Origin: Pseudomonadota bacterium | Lineage (GTDB): Bacteria; Pseudomonadota; Gammaproteobacteria; Pseudomonadales; Azotimanducaceae | Direction: 5' to 3' | Assembly (NCBI GenBank): GCA_027622495.1 | Contig: JAQBYL010000003.1 | Span: 1 to 33,404 of the forward strand | DNA: 33,404 nucleotides | Shown here: positions 17,298 to 25,119 of the stretch, piece by piece | How the letters are laid out: every line of letters starts with the position of its first letter | How positions within the stretch are numbered: position 1 is the first letter of the stretch | The notes under the pieces: model-generated | What the model was told of the DNA's origin: nothing | The model's database searches: none | The model's input: only the letters and a program-made list of their open reading frames with translations | Translations under genes and position numbers: made by a program

Positions 17298-17377
17298 CGA
17301 TTGCCTATCTGCGCTTAAAAAGTTGGTGCACCTGATAAAACGGTGCGTGTTGCGAAGAGTAGCCCAGGGCCCGGGAT

Positions 17378-17971
17378 TCAATCAAACCACTGGGTGCCGA
17401 GCTCGGTAATGACAGCGTTCAATGGGACGTCCCAGGGTTCCCGCCGAAGGGTCTGGCTGCTCTGCTGTAACGCATGGGCCAGGCCAATCAACAGTGGGCG
17501 GTGTTCGCCCGTGGTCAGAAAACGATCGTAGTAGCCGGCCCCCATGCCCAGACGGGTGCCCAAGTGGTCAAAGGCGACCAGCGGAACCAGCATCAGACTG
17601 ATCTGCGCCTTTGCCACAGGATCTGAATCTGGTTCGGGTATACCGTAGCGGTTAGGTTTTAAGTGATCGCCTGGCGTAAAGCGATGGAAAGACATCGCTT
17701 TGTTAACGCCGATTACCGGCAGACATAACCCACAGCCGCGCTCAAACAGTGCCTGCATCAGCGGCTGCGGATCGAGTTCGCCCTTAATCGGAAGATAAGC
17801 CGCAGCCATCGTCACCTGATCAGGGAGCGATACCTGATCAGGGAGCAAAGTGGCCAGAAAGTGATCGCGCACCCGTGTGGCATGATCGTGTTGGATGTCG
17901 CTCGAAAGGGCGCTTCGCCTGCGACGCGCGTGGGTTCGGATCTGCGAAGTCGATTCAGAAGGTGATGCCAT
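17378..17971 (-). CDS. fau: 5-formyltetrahydrofolate cyclo-ligase
   Basis: ATP-dependent enzyme converting 5-formyl-THF to 5,10-methenyl-THF, returning a storage/inhibitory folate to the active pool. The 197 residues fit the family. The C-terminal signature GTRLGMGAGYYDRFL is intact, with LVPLVAFD just before it, and the N-terminal arginine-rich helix THARRRRSAL is typical. The gene lies about 100 nt downstream of the 6S RNA on the same strand, the conserved ssrS-fau arrangement in gammaproteobacteria. It may be made from the 6S primary transcript, because no separate promoter or strong Shine-Dalgarno sequence is visible. A near-perfect 18-bp tandem duplication (17814-17849) gives LPDQVS-LPDQVT in the N-terminal half. 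Confidence 0.94.
   Translation of the reverse strand: MASPSESTSQIRTHARRRRSALSSDIQHDHATRVRDHFLATLLPDQVSLPDQVTMAAAYLPIKGELDPQPLMQALFERGCGLCLPVIGVNKAMSFHRFTPGDHLKPNRYGIPEPDSDPVAKAQISLMLVPLVAFDHLGTRLGMGAGYYDRFLTTGEHRPLLIGLAHALQQSSQTLRREPWDVPLNAVITELGTQWFD
17814..17849. repeat. 18-bp tandem duplication inside fau
   Basis: Two consecutive 18-bp units (17814-17831 and 17832-17849) share their first 15 bases, ACCTGATCAGGGAGC on the plus strand, and differ in the last three. Each contains the palindrome CCTGATCAGG. The unit is in frame, so it inserts six residues without breaking fau. Confidence 0.85.
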
Positions 17972-18072
17972 CGGTTTTTCTGGCGCTGGTTCGACGGGTT
18001 AAAGTTCGGGTCAGGGTGAGGTGGGAATGGTCGCTTGCCTCAGACTGCGTTCGACCGCAACGGGTCAGCATG

Positions 18073-18268
18073 AAATCTCCCAGAATGCCGCTGCTGGTTG
18101 GCCCTGAACCGTTATGGTTCAAGGCGGAGGCTCGGGTGGAGTCTAAGGCTTCCCGGACGACTGATGAACAGTCGTGTCAGGCACGCACACGGACCACAAC
18201 GCCGAAGTCTCCTTCGGTTTCTCTAACGGCTCAAGGACGACACCAACTGGCGAACATTCCAGGAGATG
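18073..18268 (-). ncRNA. ssrS: 6S RNA
   Basis: This regulatory RNA binds sigma-70 RNA polymerase holoenzyme in stationary phase by mimicking an open promoter. Read on the minus strand, the 5' arm 18267-18255 (ATCTCCTGGAATG) pairs with the 3' arm 18087-18075 (CATTCTGGGAGAT) in 13 consecutive pairs, two of them G-U. Both ends resemble E. coli 6S: GGAATGTTCGCCAG near the 5' end, then CCTTGAGCCG; GGGAAGCCTTA and CGCCTTGAACC towards the 3' end, then GCGGCATTCTGGGAGAT. Internal hairpins include CCGAAG-GAGA-CTTCGG, ACGACTG/CAGTCGT and GAACC/GGTTC. The position between zapA and fau is the standard locus. Ends are estimated from the pairing and the -10 box, to within a few bases; the gene occupies most of the 385-bp zapA-fau gap. 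Confidence 0.94.
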
Positions 18269-18273
18269 AATGC

Positions 18274-18279
18274 AGTATA
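18274..18279 (-). promoter_or_regulatory. -10 box of the 6S RNA promoter
   Basis: TATACT on the minus strand lies 6-7 nt before the inferred 6S start at 18267-18268. The -35 region at 17-18 nt spacing is weak (ACTGTA or GACTGT). A TTGTCA further upstream (18305-18310) is 25 nt away, too far for a standard sigma-70 promoter. Confidence 0.6.
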
Positions 18280-18306
18280 GCCGAAACCTGATTCAGTACA
18301 GTCTTG

Positions 18307-18321
18307 ACAAACAGAGTTTGT
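18307..18321. repeat. Short inverted repeat between zapA and 6S RNA
   Basis: ACAAAC and GTTTGT flank a three-base centre (AGA), a perfect 6-bp inverted repeat just upstream of the 6S promoter and downstream of the zapA stop. It lacks a U-tract on the minus strand, so a terminator role is weak; an operator is possible. No function is shown. Confidence 0.4.
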
Positions 18322-18356
18322 GACGAAGGTCGCCGTCGTGCGTTTTGGCAGTTGAA

Positions 18357-18653
18357 CTAAACTTCCTGCAGGGCGGCGATGGCAGCGTCGATGCGATTAG
18401 ACAGGCTGCTGATGGTGGATTCGAACTGTTCGCGGTTGAAACGAACATCCAGAAATTCATGCGATATGTTGAGGCCGGCCATCACTGCAATACGATCCAG
18501 GCCGATAATTTTGCCTGTCTCGCGGATGTTGAGCATCTGTTCGTCCAGATATCGGGCCGACTGGGTCAGTGCTTCCACCTCTTCAGGGGGGCAACTCACC
18601 TGATACTCACGGTCGAGAATACGCACACTCATGGTAGTGATCGCTGCACACAT
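18357..18653 (-). CDS. zapA: Cell division protein ZapA
   Basis: FtsZ-associated protein that bundles protofilaments and stabilises the Z ring at mid-cell. The 98 residues comprise the globular head (VRILDREYQVSCPPEEVEAL, SARYLDEQM) and the coiled-coil tail (EQFESTISSLSNRIDAAIAAL). The central GLDRIAVMAGLNISHEFL matches the most conserved ZapA segment. The ATG at 18653 has AGGA eight bases upstream and gives an N-terminal length like Pseudomonas ZapA; an internal ATG at 18632 lacks a good ribosome site. It lies only 4 nt after the ZapB-like gene and precedes 6S RNA, as in other gammaproteobacteria. Confidence 0.92.
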   Translation of the reverse strand: MCAAITTMSVRILDREYQVSCPPEEVEALTQSARYLDEQMLNIRETGKIIGLDRIAVMAGLNISHEFLDVRFNREQFESTISSLSNRIDAAIAALQEV

Positions 18654-18657
18654 CTGA

Positions 18658-18873
18658 TTAATCCTGCTCCAGCGACTTAAGCCTTGAGATCATCGCCTCG
18701 ACTCTCGACTTGGCGAGCTCGTTTTTTTCAATGAGTTTGGCGCGTTCGGTCGTCCAGTTCTGCTGCTGTGTCTTCAGCGCACGGTTTTCTTTTCCGAGCG
18801 TATTCGTCAGCTGTAATAGCCTATCAACTTTGGTTTCCAGCGCTTCCAGCGCAGACCAGTTTCCCGTGGCCAT
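18658..18873 (-). CDS. ZapB-like small coiled-coil protein (TIGR02449 type)
   Basis: A 71-residue protein that is almost entirely heptad-like coiled coil (LETKVDRLLQLTNTLGKENRALK... through LKSLEQD). It resembles the small TIGR02449 proteins found just upstream of zapA in pseudomonads, and ZapB in size and character. By position and structure it probably joins ZapA in the division apparatus, but the sequence carries no catalytic motif. The ATG at 18873 gives MATGNWSALEAL. It is cotranscribed with zapA (4-nt gap) and diverges from ygfB across about 110 bp. Confidence 0.8.
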   Translation of the reverse strand: MATGNWSALEALETKVDRLLQLTNTLGKENRALKTQQQNWTTERAKLIEKNELAKSRVEAMISRLKSLEQD

Positions 18874-18952
18874 AACTGACGACCCTCGTTTTTTGAGTTT
18901 GGCCCCAAGTGTGGCGTGAAAATCGCACGTTGTGAAGATCCGGTTTTTTACG

Positions 18953-18965
18953 CAACAATAGTTGT
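18953..18965. promoter_or_regulatory. Small inverted repeat in the zapB-like/ygfB divergent region
   Basis: AACAA-TAG-TTGTT forms a perfect 5-bp inverted repeat about 20 bp before the ygfB start, within the 110-bp divergent region. It could be an operator; the half-sites are too short to exclude chance. Confidence 0.25.
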
Positions 18966-18983
18966 TTACCTAAAGGTTCGAAC

Positions 18984-19505
18984 GTGGCGGATCTCGAAGC
19001 GCTGGCCATTGATGCTGCTGTGGGCATTTCTGCGGCGGAACTGCATGGCGCTGTGTGTGGCATCGCTGTGGCCAGTGGGGATGCGTTCCACATCAATCAA
19101 CTGCTTGATCTGGTTGGCGAAGAGGCACTGAGCGATGGCATGTCGGTGGGCGCGTTTGTTGAAGCCGCGTTGACCGATCTGCTGGCGGATGACTTCCGTT
19201 TCTCGCTGCTGCTTCCTGCCGACGATGAACCGTTGAAGATGCGGGTGGACGCTTTGGCCAACTGGTGTGCCGCATTTACCAGCGCAGTTGCGGCCGGGGT
19301 GGCGGACACATCCGGTGATCAGCCGCTCGATCTGTCAAAGGAAGCCGAAGGGATACTCGATGACATGCTCGCCATTGCAAATATTGAACGAGTCGTCGAC
19401 GAAGATGAAGAAAGCGAGAGTGAACTGGTGGAGCTAGTCGAGTTTGTCAAAGTTGGTGTACTGCTTCTGCAGAACCTGGTGAGAGATGGTGATTCAAGCG
19501 AGTAA
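18984..19505 (+). CDS. ygfB: UPF0149 family protein YgfB
   Basis: A 173-residue acidic, all-helical protein of the UPF0149/YecA-YgfB family with the family N-terminal segment SAAELHGAVCGIAVASGD and the later RVDALANWCAAF...GVA block. It has no enzymatic motif and a strongly acidic C-terminal part (VVDEDEESESEL). YgfB of Pseudomonas aeruginosa has been linked to regulation of a programmed-lysis/cell wall amidase pathway; whether that applies here is unknown. The GTG at 18984 has AAAGG eight bases upstream. It overlaps pepP by 20 nt, the conserved ygfB-pepP-ubiH order. Confidence 0.9.
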   Translation: MADLEALAIDAAVGISAAELHGAVCGIAVASGDAFHINQLLDLVGEEALSDGMSVGAFVEAALTDLLADDFRFSLLLPADDEPLKMRVDALANWCAAFTSAVAAGVADTSGDQPLDLSKEAEGILDDMLAIANIERVVDEDEESESELVELVEFVKVGVLLLQNLVRDGDSSE

Positions 19506-20817
19506 CGAATACGGGCGCCGCCGGCGCGACCTGATGAACATGATGAGTGAGGGCGGCGTTGCTGTGGTGCCGGGTTCTTCCGCCAAACTGCGCAGTCGTG
19601 ATGTGGATTATCCCTTTCGACAGGACAGTGACTTTTTTTATCTGACCGGTTTTAGCGAGCCAGACGCCGTCCTGGTTCTGGTCCCCTCCAGAGATCATGG
19701 TGAGGTGATTCTGTTCTGTCCGGAACGCGATCCTAAATTTGAGCGCTGGAATGGCGAGCGACTGGGGCCGGAACGGGCGGCGCAGATGCTCGGGGTGGAT
19801 GATGCGTTCCCGATATCGGACCTGGACGAAATTCTGCCGGGTCTGCTCGAAGGCAAAGAAAAAATCTACGTGACCCTGGGCGACTACCCGGATCTGGATC
19901 AACGGCTGCTCGGCTGGGTCAAAGGCATCCGTGCCAGAGAAGCAGGTGGGGCCATCGGGCCCGGTGAGTTTGTTGCACTCAAACATTACCTGCACGAGCT
20001 GCGCCTCATAAAATCGGCCGGCGAGATCAAGCTGATGCGTGAAGCCGGTCGAATCACCAGCGTCGCCCACAAGCGCGCGATGGCGGCAGCAAAACCCGGC
20101 ATGACCGAAACTGAGCTCGAGGCCGAGTTGACCTACGAGTTCATGCGCAATGGCGCGCGATCGAGCGCATACCCGAGCATTGTCGGCAGTGGTGCCAACA
20201 GCTGCATCCTGCATTATGTGGATAACGATGCCGTCATGAACGACGGCGATCTGGTGCTGATTGATGCCGGTTGCGAATACCAGCATTACGCAGCAGATGT
20301 GACCAGAACCTTTCCGGTGGGCGAGCGGTTCAGTGACCCTCAGCGAGCGATCTACGAGATTGTGCTGAAGGCGCAGAAGGCAGCCATCGAAGTGTGCCGA
20401 CCGGGGATGGGTTTCAACGAACCTCACGAAACAGCACTCCGGACCCTGGTCGAAGGCCTGGTGGAGCTCGGTCTGCTGAACGGCGAGGTGGGGGAGCTGA
20501 TCGAAAACAATGAACATCTGCGCTTCTGCCCGCACAAGACATCGCACTGGCTCGGGATCGACGTTCATGATGTTGGCGACTATCGCGTGGATGGCCACTG
20601 GCGCGAGCTGGAACCCGGTATGGTTCTGACGGTTGAGCCGGGGATCTACATCCAGGACAACGACACCAATGACGACCTTGATCCTCGCTTCCGCGGTATC
20701 GGCGTGCGCATCGAAGATGATGTATTGATCACCCGCAAAGGCCACGAGGTTCTGACCATAAGCGTTCCCAAGGAAATCGCCCAGATCGAAGCGATAAGAT
20801 CCCGCGCGACGCTGTGA
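19486..20817 (+). CDS. pepP: Xaa-Pro aminopeptidase
   Basis: Cytosolic metallopeptidase releasing N-terminal residues that precede proline. The 443 residues match E. coli PepP (441). The N-terminal domain shows SRDVDYPFRQDSDFFYLTGF. The pita-bread catalytic domain carries the five dimetal ligands: Asp in LIDAGCEY, Asp in AADVTRTFP, His in HKTSHWLGIDVHD, Glu in TVEPGIYI and Glu in GIGVRIEDD. The ATG at 19486 lies inside the ygfB 3' end (20-nt overlap) and the TGA overlaps the ubiH GTG start, so all three genes are likely one translationally coupled operon. Confidence 0.96.
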   Translation: MVIQASNEYGRRRRDLMNMMSEGGVAVVPGSSAKLRSRDVDYPFRQDSDFFYLTGFSEPDAVLVLVPSRDHGEVILFCPERDPKFERWNGERLGPERAAQMLGVDDAFPISDLDEILPGLLEGKEKIYVTLGDYPDLDQRLLGWVKGIRAREAGGAIGPGEFVALKHYLHELRLIKSAGEIKLMREAGRITSVAHKRAMAAAKPGMTETELEAELTYEFMRNGARSSAYPSIVGSGANSCILHYVDNDAVMNDGDLVLIDAGCEYQHYAADVTRTFPVGERFSDPQRAIYEIVLKAQKAAIEVCRPGMGFNEPHETALRTLVEGLVELGLLNGEVGELIENNEHLRFCPHKTSHWLGIDVHDVGDYRVDGHWRELEPGMVLTVEPGIYIQDNDTNDDLDPRFRGIGVRIEDDVLITRKGHEVLTISVPKEIAQIEAIRSRATL

Positions 20818-22010
20818 GTGTGCTGACCCGAGACTGTGATATCGCCATTGTTGGCGGCGGTCTGGTCGGATCGGTCGCTGCCCTTGAAGCGGCGCGCGCA
20901 GGCTTTTCAACTGTGGTGATTGAACCCTCTCTCCCGCGCCACCTGGCCGGACGCCTGGGTGTAGATATCCGCAACGTTGCCCTGTCGCCGGCCTCGCGGG
21001 GTTTGCTCGAACCCCATGTGCCCTGGCAGACGTTGAACGCAACACCCTATGTGCGCATGCACGTGTGGGAAGAGCTCGGGACCTCGGCCATCGACTTTAC
21101 CGCCAAAGAGGTGGGCCGTGATTGTCTTGGGTGGGTGGTTGAAAACTCGCGTCTGCTCGTCGCTTTGCACAAGGCCCTGCAGGTAAGTCCGGTGCAGGTT
21201 CTGTGTGCGGGTCTGGATGCGCTGCAGATCAGGGACGAAGGGGTCGAAATCACCGTTGGAAGCCCGCAAGGCTCAGACACCTTGAACGCGCGCCTGCTCG
21301 TTGCCGCCGATGGCAACCGCTCCACCGTAGTTAAGTTGCTCGGTGCTGGCGCACGCATGCGGCCTACCGGTCAGGCTGCTCTTGCCAGTGTGATCCGATC
21401 TGAACTACCGCACCACAATACTGCCTACCAGCGTTTCTTAAGCGGCGGGCCAGTTGCGCTGTTACCGGGGCCTGAGCCGGACTTAAGTTCCCTGATCTGG
21501 TCGCAGAGCCCGACCATGGCGGCCCATCACGCGGCCATGCCGGAAACCGAGTTCCGCTCGACCCTTACGGGGGCGCTTCAGGGGATCGTCGGTGAGGTGC
21601 TTAAATGCGATGAGCGGGCAGTTTTTCCGCTGACTCAGCAGCTCGCCGATGATTTCAACCCGAAGGATCGCGTTCTGCTGCTTGGTGATGCGGCACGTGC
21701 GGTGCATCCGCTGGCCGGTCTGGGGGTCAACCTGGGTTTTGAAGATGTGGCCGCGTTCGCCGCCGGGTTGAAGAAGGGTGATCCCTTCAGTGCCGGCCAC
21801 TGGCGGGCCTTTGCGCGCGCCCGTAAAGCTCGTGGAGCCATGATGATCAACATTCTGGCCGGACTTTCATCGGTCTATTCGGCGCAGGCACCGGCAATGA
21901 ACTGGCTGCGCAACGTTGGCGTGCGCGCCTTCAACGAAAGCGATCTGCTCAAAAGGCTGATCATCACAGAAGCCATGGGGCTTGGTGAATTCGGCCGTCA
22001 GACCAGGTAG
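20814..22010 (+). CDS. ubiH: UbiH/UbiF/COQ6-family ubiquinone hydroxylase
   Basis: FAD monooxygenase of ubiquinone ring hydroxylation, expected at the inner membrane or in the Ubi complex. It has 398 residues with the dinucleotide motif VGGGLVGSVAALEAARAG at the N-terminus, the DG motif VAADGNRSTV mid-protein and the GD motif GDAARAVHPLAGLGVNLGFEDV. The GTG start at 20814 overlaps the pepP TGA. In E. coli two hydroxylases (ubiH, ubiI) stand in tandem here before gcvT, but only one is present here. Positional homology points to UbiH; the carbon it hydroxylates cannot be read from sequence, and broader-specificity relatives such as UbiL/UbiM exist in proteobacteria. Confidence 0.9.
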   Translation: MSVLTRDCDIAIVGGGLVGSVAALEAARAGFSTVVIEPSLPRHLAGRLGVDIRNVALSPASRGLLEPHVPWQTLNATPYVRMHVWEELGTSAIDFTAKEVGRDCLGWVVENSRLLVALHKALQVSPVQVLCAGLDALQIRDEGVEITVGSPQGSDTLNARLLVAADGNRSTVVKLLGAGARMRPTGQAALASVIRSELPHHNTAYQRFLSGGPVALLPGPEPDLSSLIWSQSPTMAAHHAAMPETEFRSTLTGALQGIVGEVLKCDERAVFPLTQQLADDFNPKDRVLLLGDAARAVHPLAGLGVNLGFEDVAAFAAGLKKGDPFSAGHWRAFARARKARGAMMINILAGLSSVYSAQAPAMNWLRNVGVRAFNESDLLKRLIITEAMGLGEFGRQTR

Positions 22011-22126
22011 CGCCTGCACAGACGCCCTTAGGATTCGTGCACGCGGCTGGCGTGGCAGGCAAAAGCCAACGTAAAATCCCCGGGTCCCGTATTTTAATAA
22101 GTTTTTAAAGAGTTTTTGAAGAATCG

Positions 22127-23215
22127 ATGAGCAAACAGACAGCCCTGTACAGCGAACACCTCCATGCCGGTGCGCGCATGGTTGACTTTGCCGGTTGGCT
22201 GATGCCCCTGCACTACGGATCTCAACTCAACGAACATCTTCAGGTACGCAAGTCATCGGGCATGTTCGATGTTTCGCACATGACCGTGATCGATGTGCAA
22301 GGCGATGGCGCCACTGACTACTTAAGAAGGCTCATCGCCAATGATGTGGCGCGGCTGAAATCGCCAGGCATGGCGCAGTACGGAGCACTGTTGAACACCT
22401 CCGGGGGAATCATTGACGATCTGATCGTCTATCGCCGGCCGCAGGACTATCGCCTGGTCGTCAACGCAGGCACCCGCAATAAAGTGCTCGACTGGATCAA
22501 TCTGGAGCTCAACGAATTTGCGTTGATTTCGCCCGGCGCTGTCCAGGTGACTGAAGAGCCGTTGAGCATGATTGCGGTTCAAGGACCTCGGGCCATCGAT
22601 CACTTCGCCAGCGTGACCGGTGTGCAGGGGCTTGCCGAAATGCCCCCGTTTACCATGCTTGAACGCGATGACTGGCTGATCGCACGCACTGGCTATACGG
22701 GTGAACAGGGGGTTGAGGTGATTCTGCCTGATACCGACGCCGTTGCGTTATGGCGGGATCTGGCTGAGGTCGGAGTGGCCCCCATCGGTCTTGGTGCCAG
22801 AGATACCCTGCGTCTGGAGGCGGGTCTCAATCTGTACGGCCAGGATATGGATGAGTCGACAAGCCCATTCATCTCCAATATCGGCTGGACGGTTGCCTGG
22901 AAGCCCGAAGACCGTATGTTTATCGGGCGCGAAGCGCTCGAAGCGCAGCGCAAGGCGGGTGTTCAGCAGAAGCTGACAGGTCTGGTTCTGCTGGAAAAGG
23001 GCGTCGTCCGGCACGACTGCGAGGTGCACACAGATGCAGGGATCGGGGTGGTGACCAGTGGTATCTTTTCACCAACATTGGGTTACAGTATCGCGCTTGC
23101 ACGGGTACCGGTGGCGGCGCAAGGGGATTGTGAAGTCGTCATCAGGAACAGGCGTTTGAGCGCGCGATTGGTCAAACCACCCTTTGTCCGAAATGGAGAA
23201 AAGGTTTTTACTTGA
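22127..23215 (+). CDS. gcvT: Glycine cleavage system T protein (aminomethyltransferase)
   Basis: Transfers the methylene unit from the aminomethyl-lipoyl H protein to THF, releasing ammonia and giving 5,10-methylene-THF. The 362 residues match E. coli GcvT. Features are FAGWLMPLHYGSQLNEHLQVR, GMFDVSHM, GIIDDLIVYR, RTGYTGEQGVEV, GLGARDTLRLEAGLNLYGQD and the C-terminal GVVTSGIFSPTLG and IALARVP. It opens the gcvT-H-PA-PB operon. The 116-bp leader before it holds AT-rich sequence near the start but no recognisable glycine riboswitch. The gap to gcvH is 70 nt. Confidence 0.97.
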   Translation: MSKQTALYSEHLHAGARMVDFAGWLMPLHYGSQLNEHLQVRKSSGMFDVSHMTVIDVQGDGATDYLRRLIANDVARLKSPGMAQYGALLNTSGGIIDDLIVYRRPQDYRLVVNAGTRNKVLDWINLELNEFALISPGAVQVTEEPLSMIAVQGPRAIDHFASVTGVQGLAEMPPFTMLERDDWLIARTGYTGEQGVEVILPDTDAVALWRDLAEVGVAPIGLGARDTLRLEAGLNLYGQDMDESTSPFISNIGWTVAWKPEDRMFIGREALEAQRKAGVQQKLTGLVLLEKGVVRHDCEVHTDAGIGVVTSGIFSPTLGYSIALARVPVAAQGDCEVVIRNRRLSARLVKPPFVRNGEKVFT

Positions 23216-23285
23216 GTAAAAATCTTGCTCTAACCCGTCAGCGTGAGTCAGAACTAACAATGAGAATAGACCTTGGAGCCATTCG

Positions 23286-23681
23286 ATGAGTGAAACACCC
23301 ACCGAATTAAAATACGCCAGCACGCACGAATGGGCGCGCCTGGAAGAAGACGGTCAGGTCACGATCGGGATCACCGATCATGCCCAGAATGCCCTCGGGG
23401 ATGTGGTTTATGTTGAGCTGCCGGAACTGGATCAGCAGGTCAACGCGGGAGAAGAAGCTGGCGTGGTCGAATCGGTCAAGGCAGCGTCAGATATCTATGC
23501 ACCAGTGTCGGGGGTGGTCACTGCAATCAACGAGCGTCTGGAAGATGCCCCGGAGACCGTCAACCAGGACCCCTTCGGCGACGGCTGGTTCTATCGCATA
23601 GAACCCGATGATGTAGCGGACCTTGAAGACCTGTTGAGTGCCGAGGGTTACCTAGAAGTCTGTGAGGACGACGAGCACTAA
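23286..23681 (+). CDS. gcvH: Glycine cleavage system H protein
   Basis: Lipoyl carrier that shuttles the aminomethyl intermediate between the P, T and L proteins. The 131 residues show the family segments YASTHEWARLEEDG and GITDHAQNALGDVVYVELPE. The lipoylation lysine is Lys 65 in VESVKAASD, followed by PVSGVV and NQDPFGDGW. GGAG lies 8 nt before the ATG. A nine-codon ORF starting at 23260 ends in a TGA that overlaps this ATG. Confidence 0.97.
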   Translation: MSETPTELKYASTHEWARLEEDGQVTIGITDHAQNALGDVVYVELPELDQQVNAGEEAGVVESVKAASDIYAPVSGVVTAINERLEDAPETVNQDPFGDGWFYRIEPDDVADLEDLLSAEGYLEVCEDDEH

Positions 23682-23772
23682 ACGCCTGCGACGAGGCGAT
23701 CCTCATATAGTCGCCCCTTGAGTGTCGCATCAGCTGCACACAAGCAGGCGCTTTTTCGAAACGGAGAACCAG

Positions 23773-25119
23773 ATGCCCTTTATTCCGCACACTCGAGATG
23801 ATGTGCAGACCATGTTGTCAGCTATCGGTGTGCCCACGATTGATGCGCTGTTCGATGAGATCCCGGCCCATCTGCGCTGCGCCGAACTAGAACAGGTACC
23901 CGCCGGTGTCAGCGAGATGGACATGCTGGCGTGGATGGCGCAGCGGGCAGAAGAAGATCGAGCCGGTGTGTGTTTTCTCGGTGCCGGTTGTTACGACCAC
24001 CATATTCCCGCCGCAGTCTGGGATCTCACCAGTCGCGGTGAGTTCATGACCGCCTATACCCCCTATCAGGCGGAGGCGAGTCAGGGCACGCTCCAGCTGA
24101 TCTATGAGTACCAGTCGATGATGGCGGCACTGACGGCCATGGAGGTGTCTAACGCGTCGGTTTATGACGGGGCATCGGGCCTTGCTGAGGCCGTGTTGAT
24201 GGCGATTCGCGCCAATAAAAAAGCCCCCGCGCGGCGTGTATTGATGAGCCAGGGACTGCATCCTAATTATGCCAAGGCGGCGCGCAATATCGCCTGCCAT
24301 CAGGGGATTACCTTTGATCCGCTGGCGCAGGCGCAAGGTGTGATCGATCTCGACGCGTTACCCGATGATGACGAGCCGGTTGCCGCCATCGTTATACAGC
24401 AGCCTAACTTCCTGGGCCTGCTGGAACCTGTGGATGAACTCACCGACTGGGCCCAGGCGCGCGGTGCGCTGGTCATCGCAGTGGTGAATCCCATGACGCT
24501 TGCGGTGCTGAAGCCGCCGGGTCAGTGGGGGTCTCAAGGGGCCGATATCGCCTGTGGCGACGGGCAACCCTTTGGCATTCCCATGGCGTCTGGCGGTCCA
24601 TCGTTCGGTTTTGTCTGTACCCGCTCAGCGCTGGTGCGGCAGATGCCCGGCCGGATCATCGGTCAGACTGAAGATCTGGACGGCAAGACCGGCTATACCC
24701 TCACCCTGCAGGCCCGGGAGCAGCACATCCGGCGCGGCAAAGCGACCTCCAACATCTGCACCAATCAGGGTCTGCTGGTGACTGCTGGCACCATCTATCT
24801 CAGTTTGGCCGGACCGCAGGGGCTGCGGCGCACGGCGCTGGCCTGCCACAACAATACGCGGATGCTGGTGGAGACATTGACCGCCATCGAGGGGGTCGAG
24901 CGGGCTCACCAGGGGGCTTATTTTCACGAATGCGCACTACGCCTGCCGGGATCGGCCCGGTTGAGCCTCGCGCGGCTGCTCGATCATGGGATTCTGGGCG
25001 GGCTTGCGCTGGGGGACTTCGGTGGCGAGGACAATCAGATCCTGGTGTGTGCCACCGAAAAACGCACTCGTGGTGAGATCACGGCTTATGCTGATGCCTT
25101 AAGGGAGGTCCTTGCGTGA
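23773..25119 (+). CDS. gcvPA: Glycine dehydrogenase (decarboxylating) subunit 1
   Basis: N-terminal-half subunit of the split P protein, which with GcvPB decarboxylates glycine and loads the aminomethyl group on GcvH. The ATG at 23773 (MPFIPHTRDDVQTML) has GGAGA six bases upstream and matches the family N-terminus; a GTG at 23722 would add 17 unconserved residues. The product is 448 residues. Segments include FLGAGCYDHHIPAAV, TAYTPYQAEASQGTLQ, EVSNASVYDGAS, FGIPMASGGPSFGF and the RREQHIRR-like REQHIRRGKATSNICTNQ. Its stop overlaps gcvPB by 4 nt. Enteric bacteria have a single fused gcvP. Confidence 0.97.
   Translation: MPFIPHTRDDVQTMLSAIGVPTIDALFDEIPAHLRCAELEQVPAGVSEMDMLAWMAQRAEEDRAGVCFLGAGCYDHHIPAAVWDLTSRGEFMTAYTPYQAEASQGTLQLIYEYQSMMAALTAMEVSNASVYDGASGLAEAVLMAIRANKKAPARRVLMSQGLHPNYAKAARNIACHQGITFDPLAQAQGVIDLDALPDDDEPVAAIVIQQPNFLGLLEPVDELTDWAQARGALVIAVVNPMTLAVLKPPGQWGSQGADIACGDGQPFGIPMASGGPSFGFVCTRSALVRQMPGRIIGQTEDLDGKTGYTLTLQAREQHIRRGKATSNICTNQGLLVTAGTIYLSLAGPQGLRRTALACHNNTRMLVETLTAIEGVERAHQGAYFHECALRLPGSARLSLARLLDHGILGGLALGDFGGEDNQILVCATEKRTRGEITAYADALREVLA

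Noticed and set aside
17875..18291. A 138-codon plus-strand frame across the zapA-fau gap
   Set aside because: It is antisense to the 6S RNA, has no recognisable domain, and its existence follows from the structured GC-rich RNA.
19447..21045. A 532-codon minus-strand frame opposite pepP
   Set aside because: It is a shadow of pepP and ubiH codons on the opposite strand, with no family resemblance; pepP on the plus strand has all metal ligands.
22011..22126. Possible glycine riboswitch before gcvT (contains CAGGCAAAAG, like the tail of the glycine aptamer)
   Set aside because: The region is only 116 bp and lacks the paired GAGAG/CUCUC elements and the CGCCGAAGG core. The short match alone is not enough. 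A covariance-model search with a significant hit would reverse this.
23693..23710. Stem GCCT/AGGC region after gcvH as a terminator
   Set aside because: The stem is only about five base pairs with no T-tract, and gcvPA follows in the same operon.
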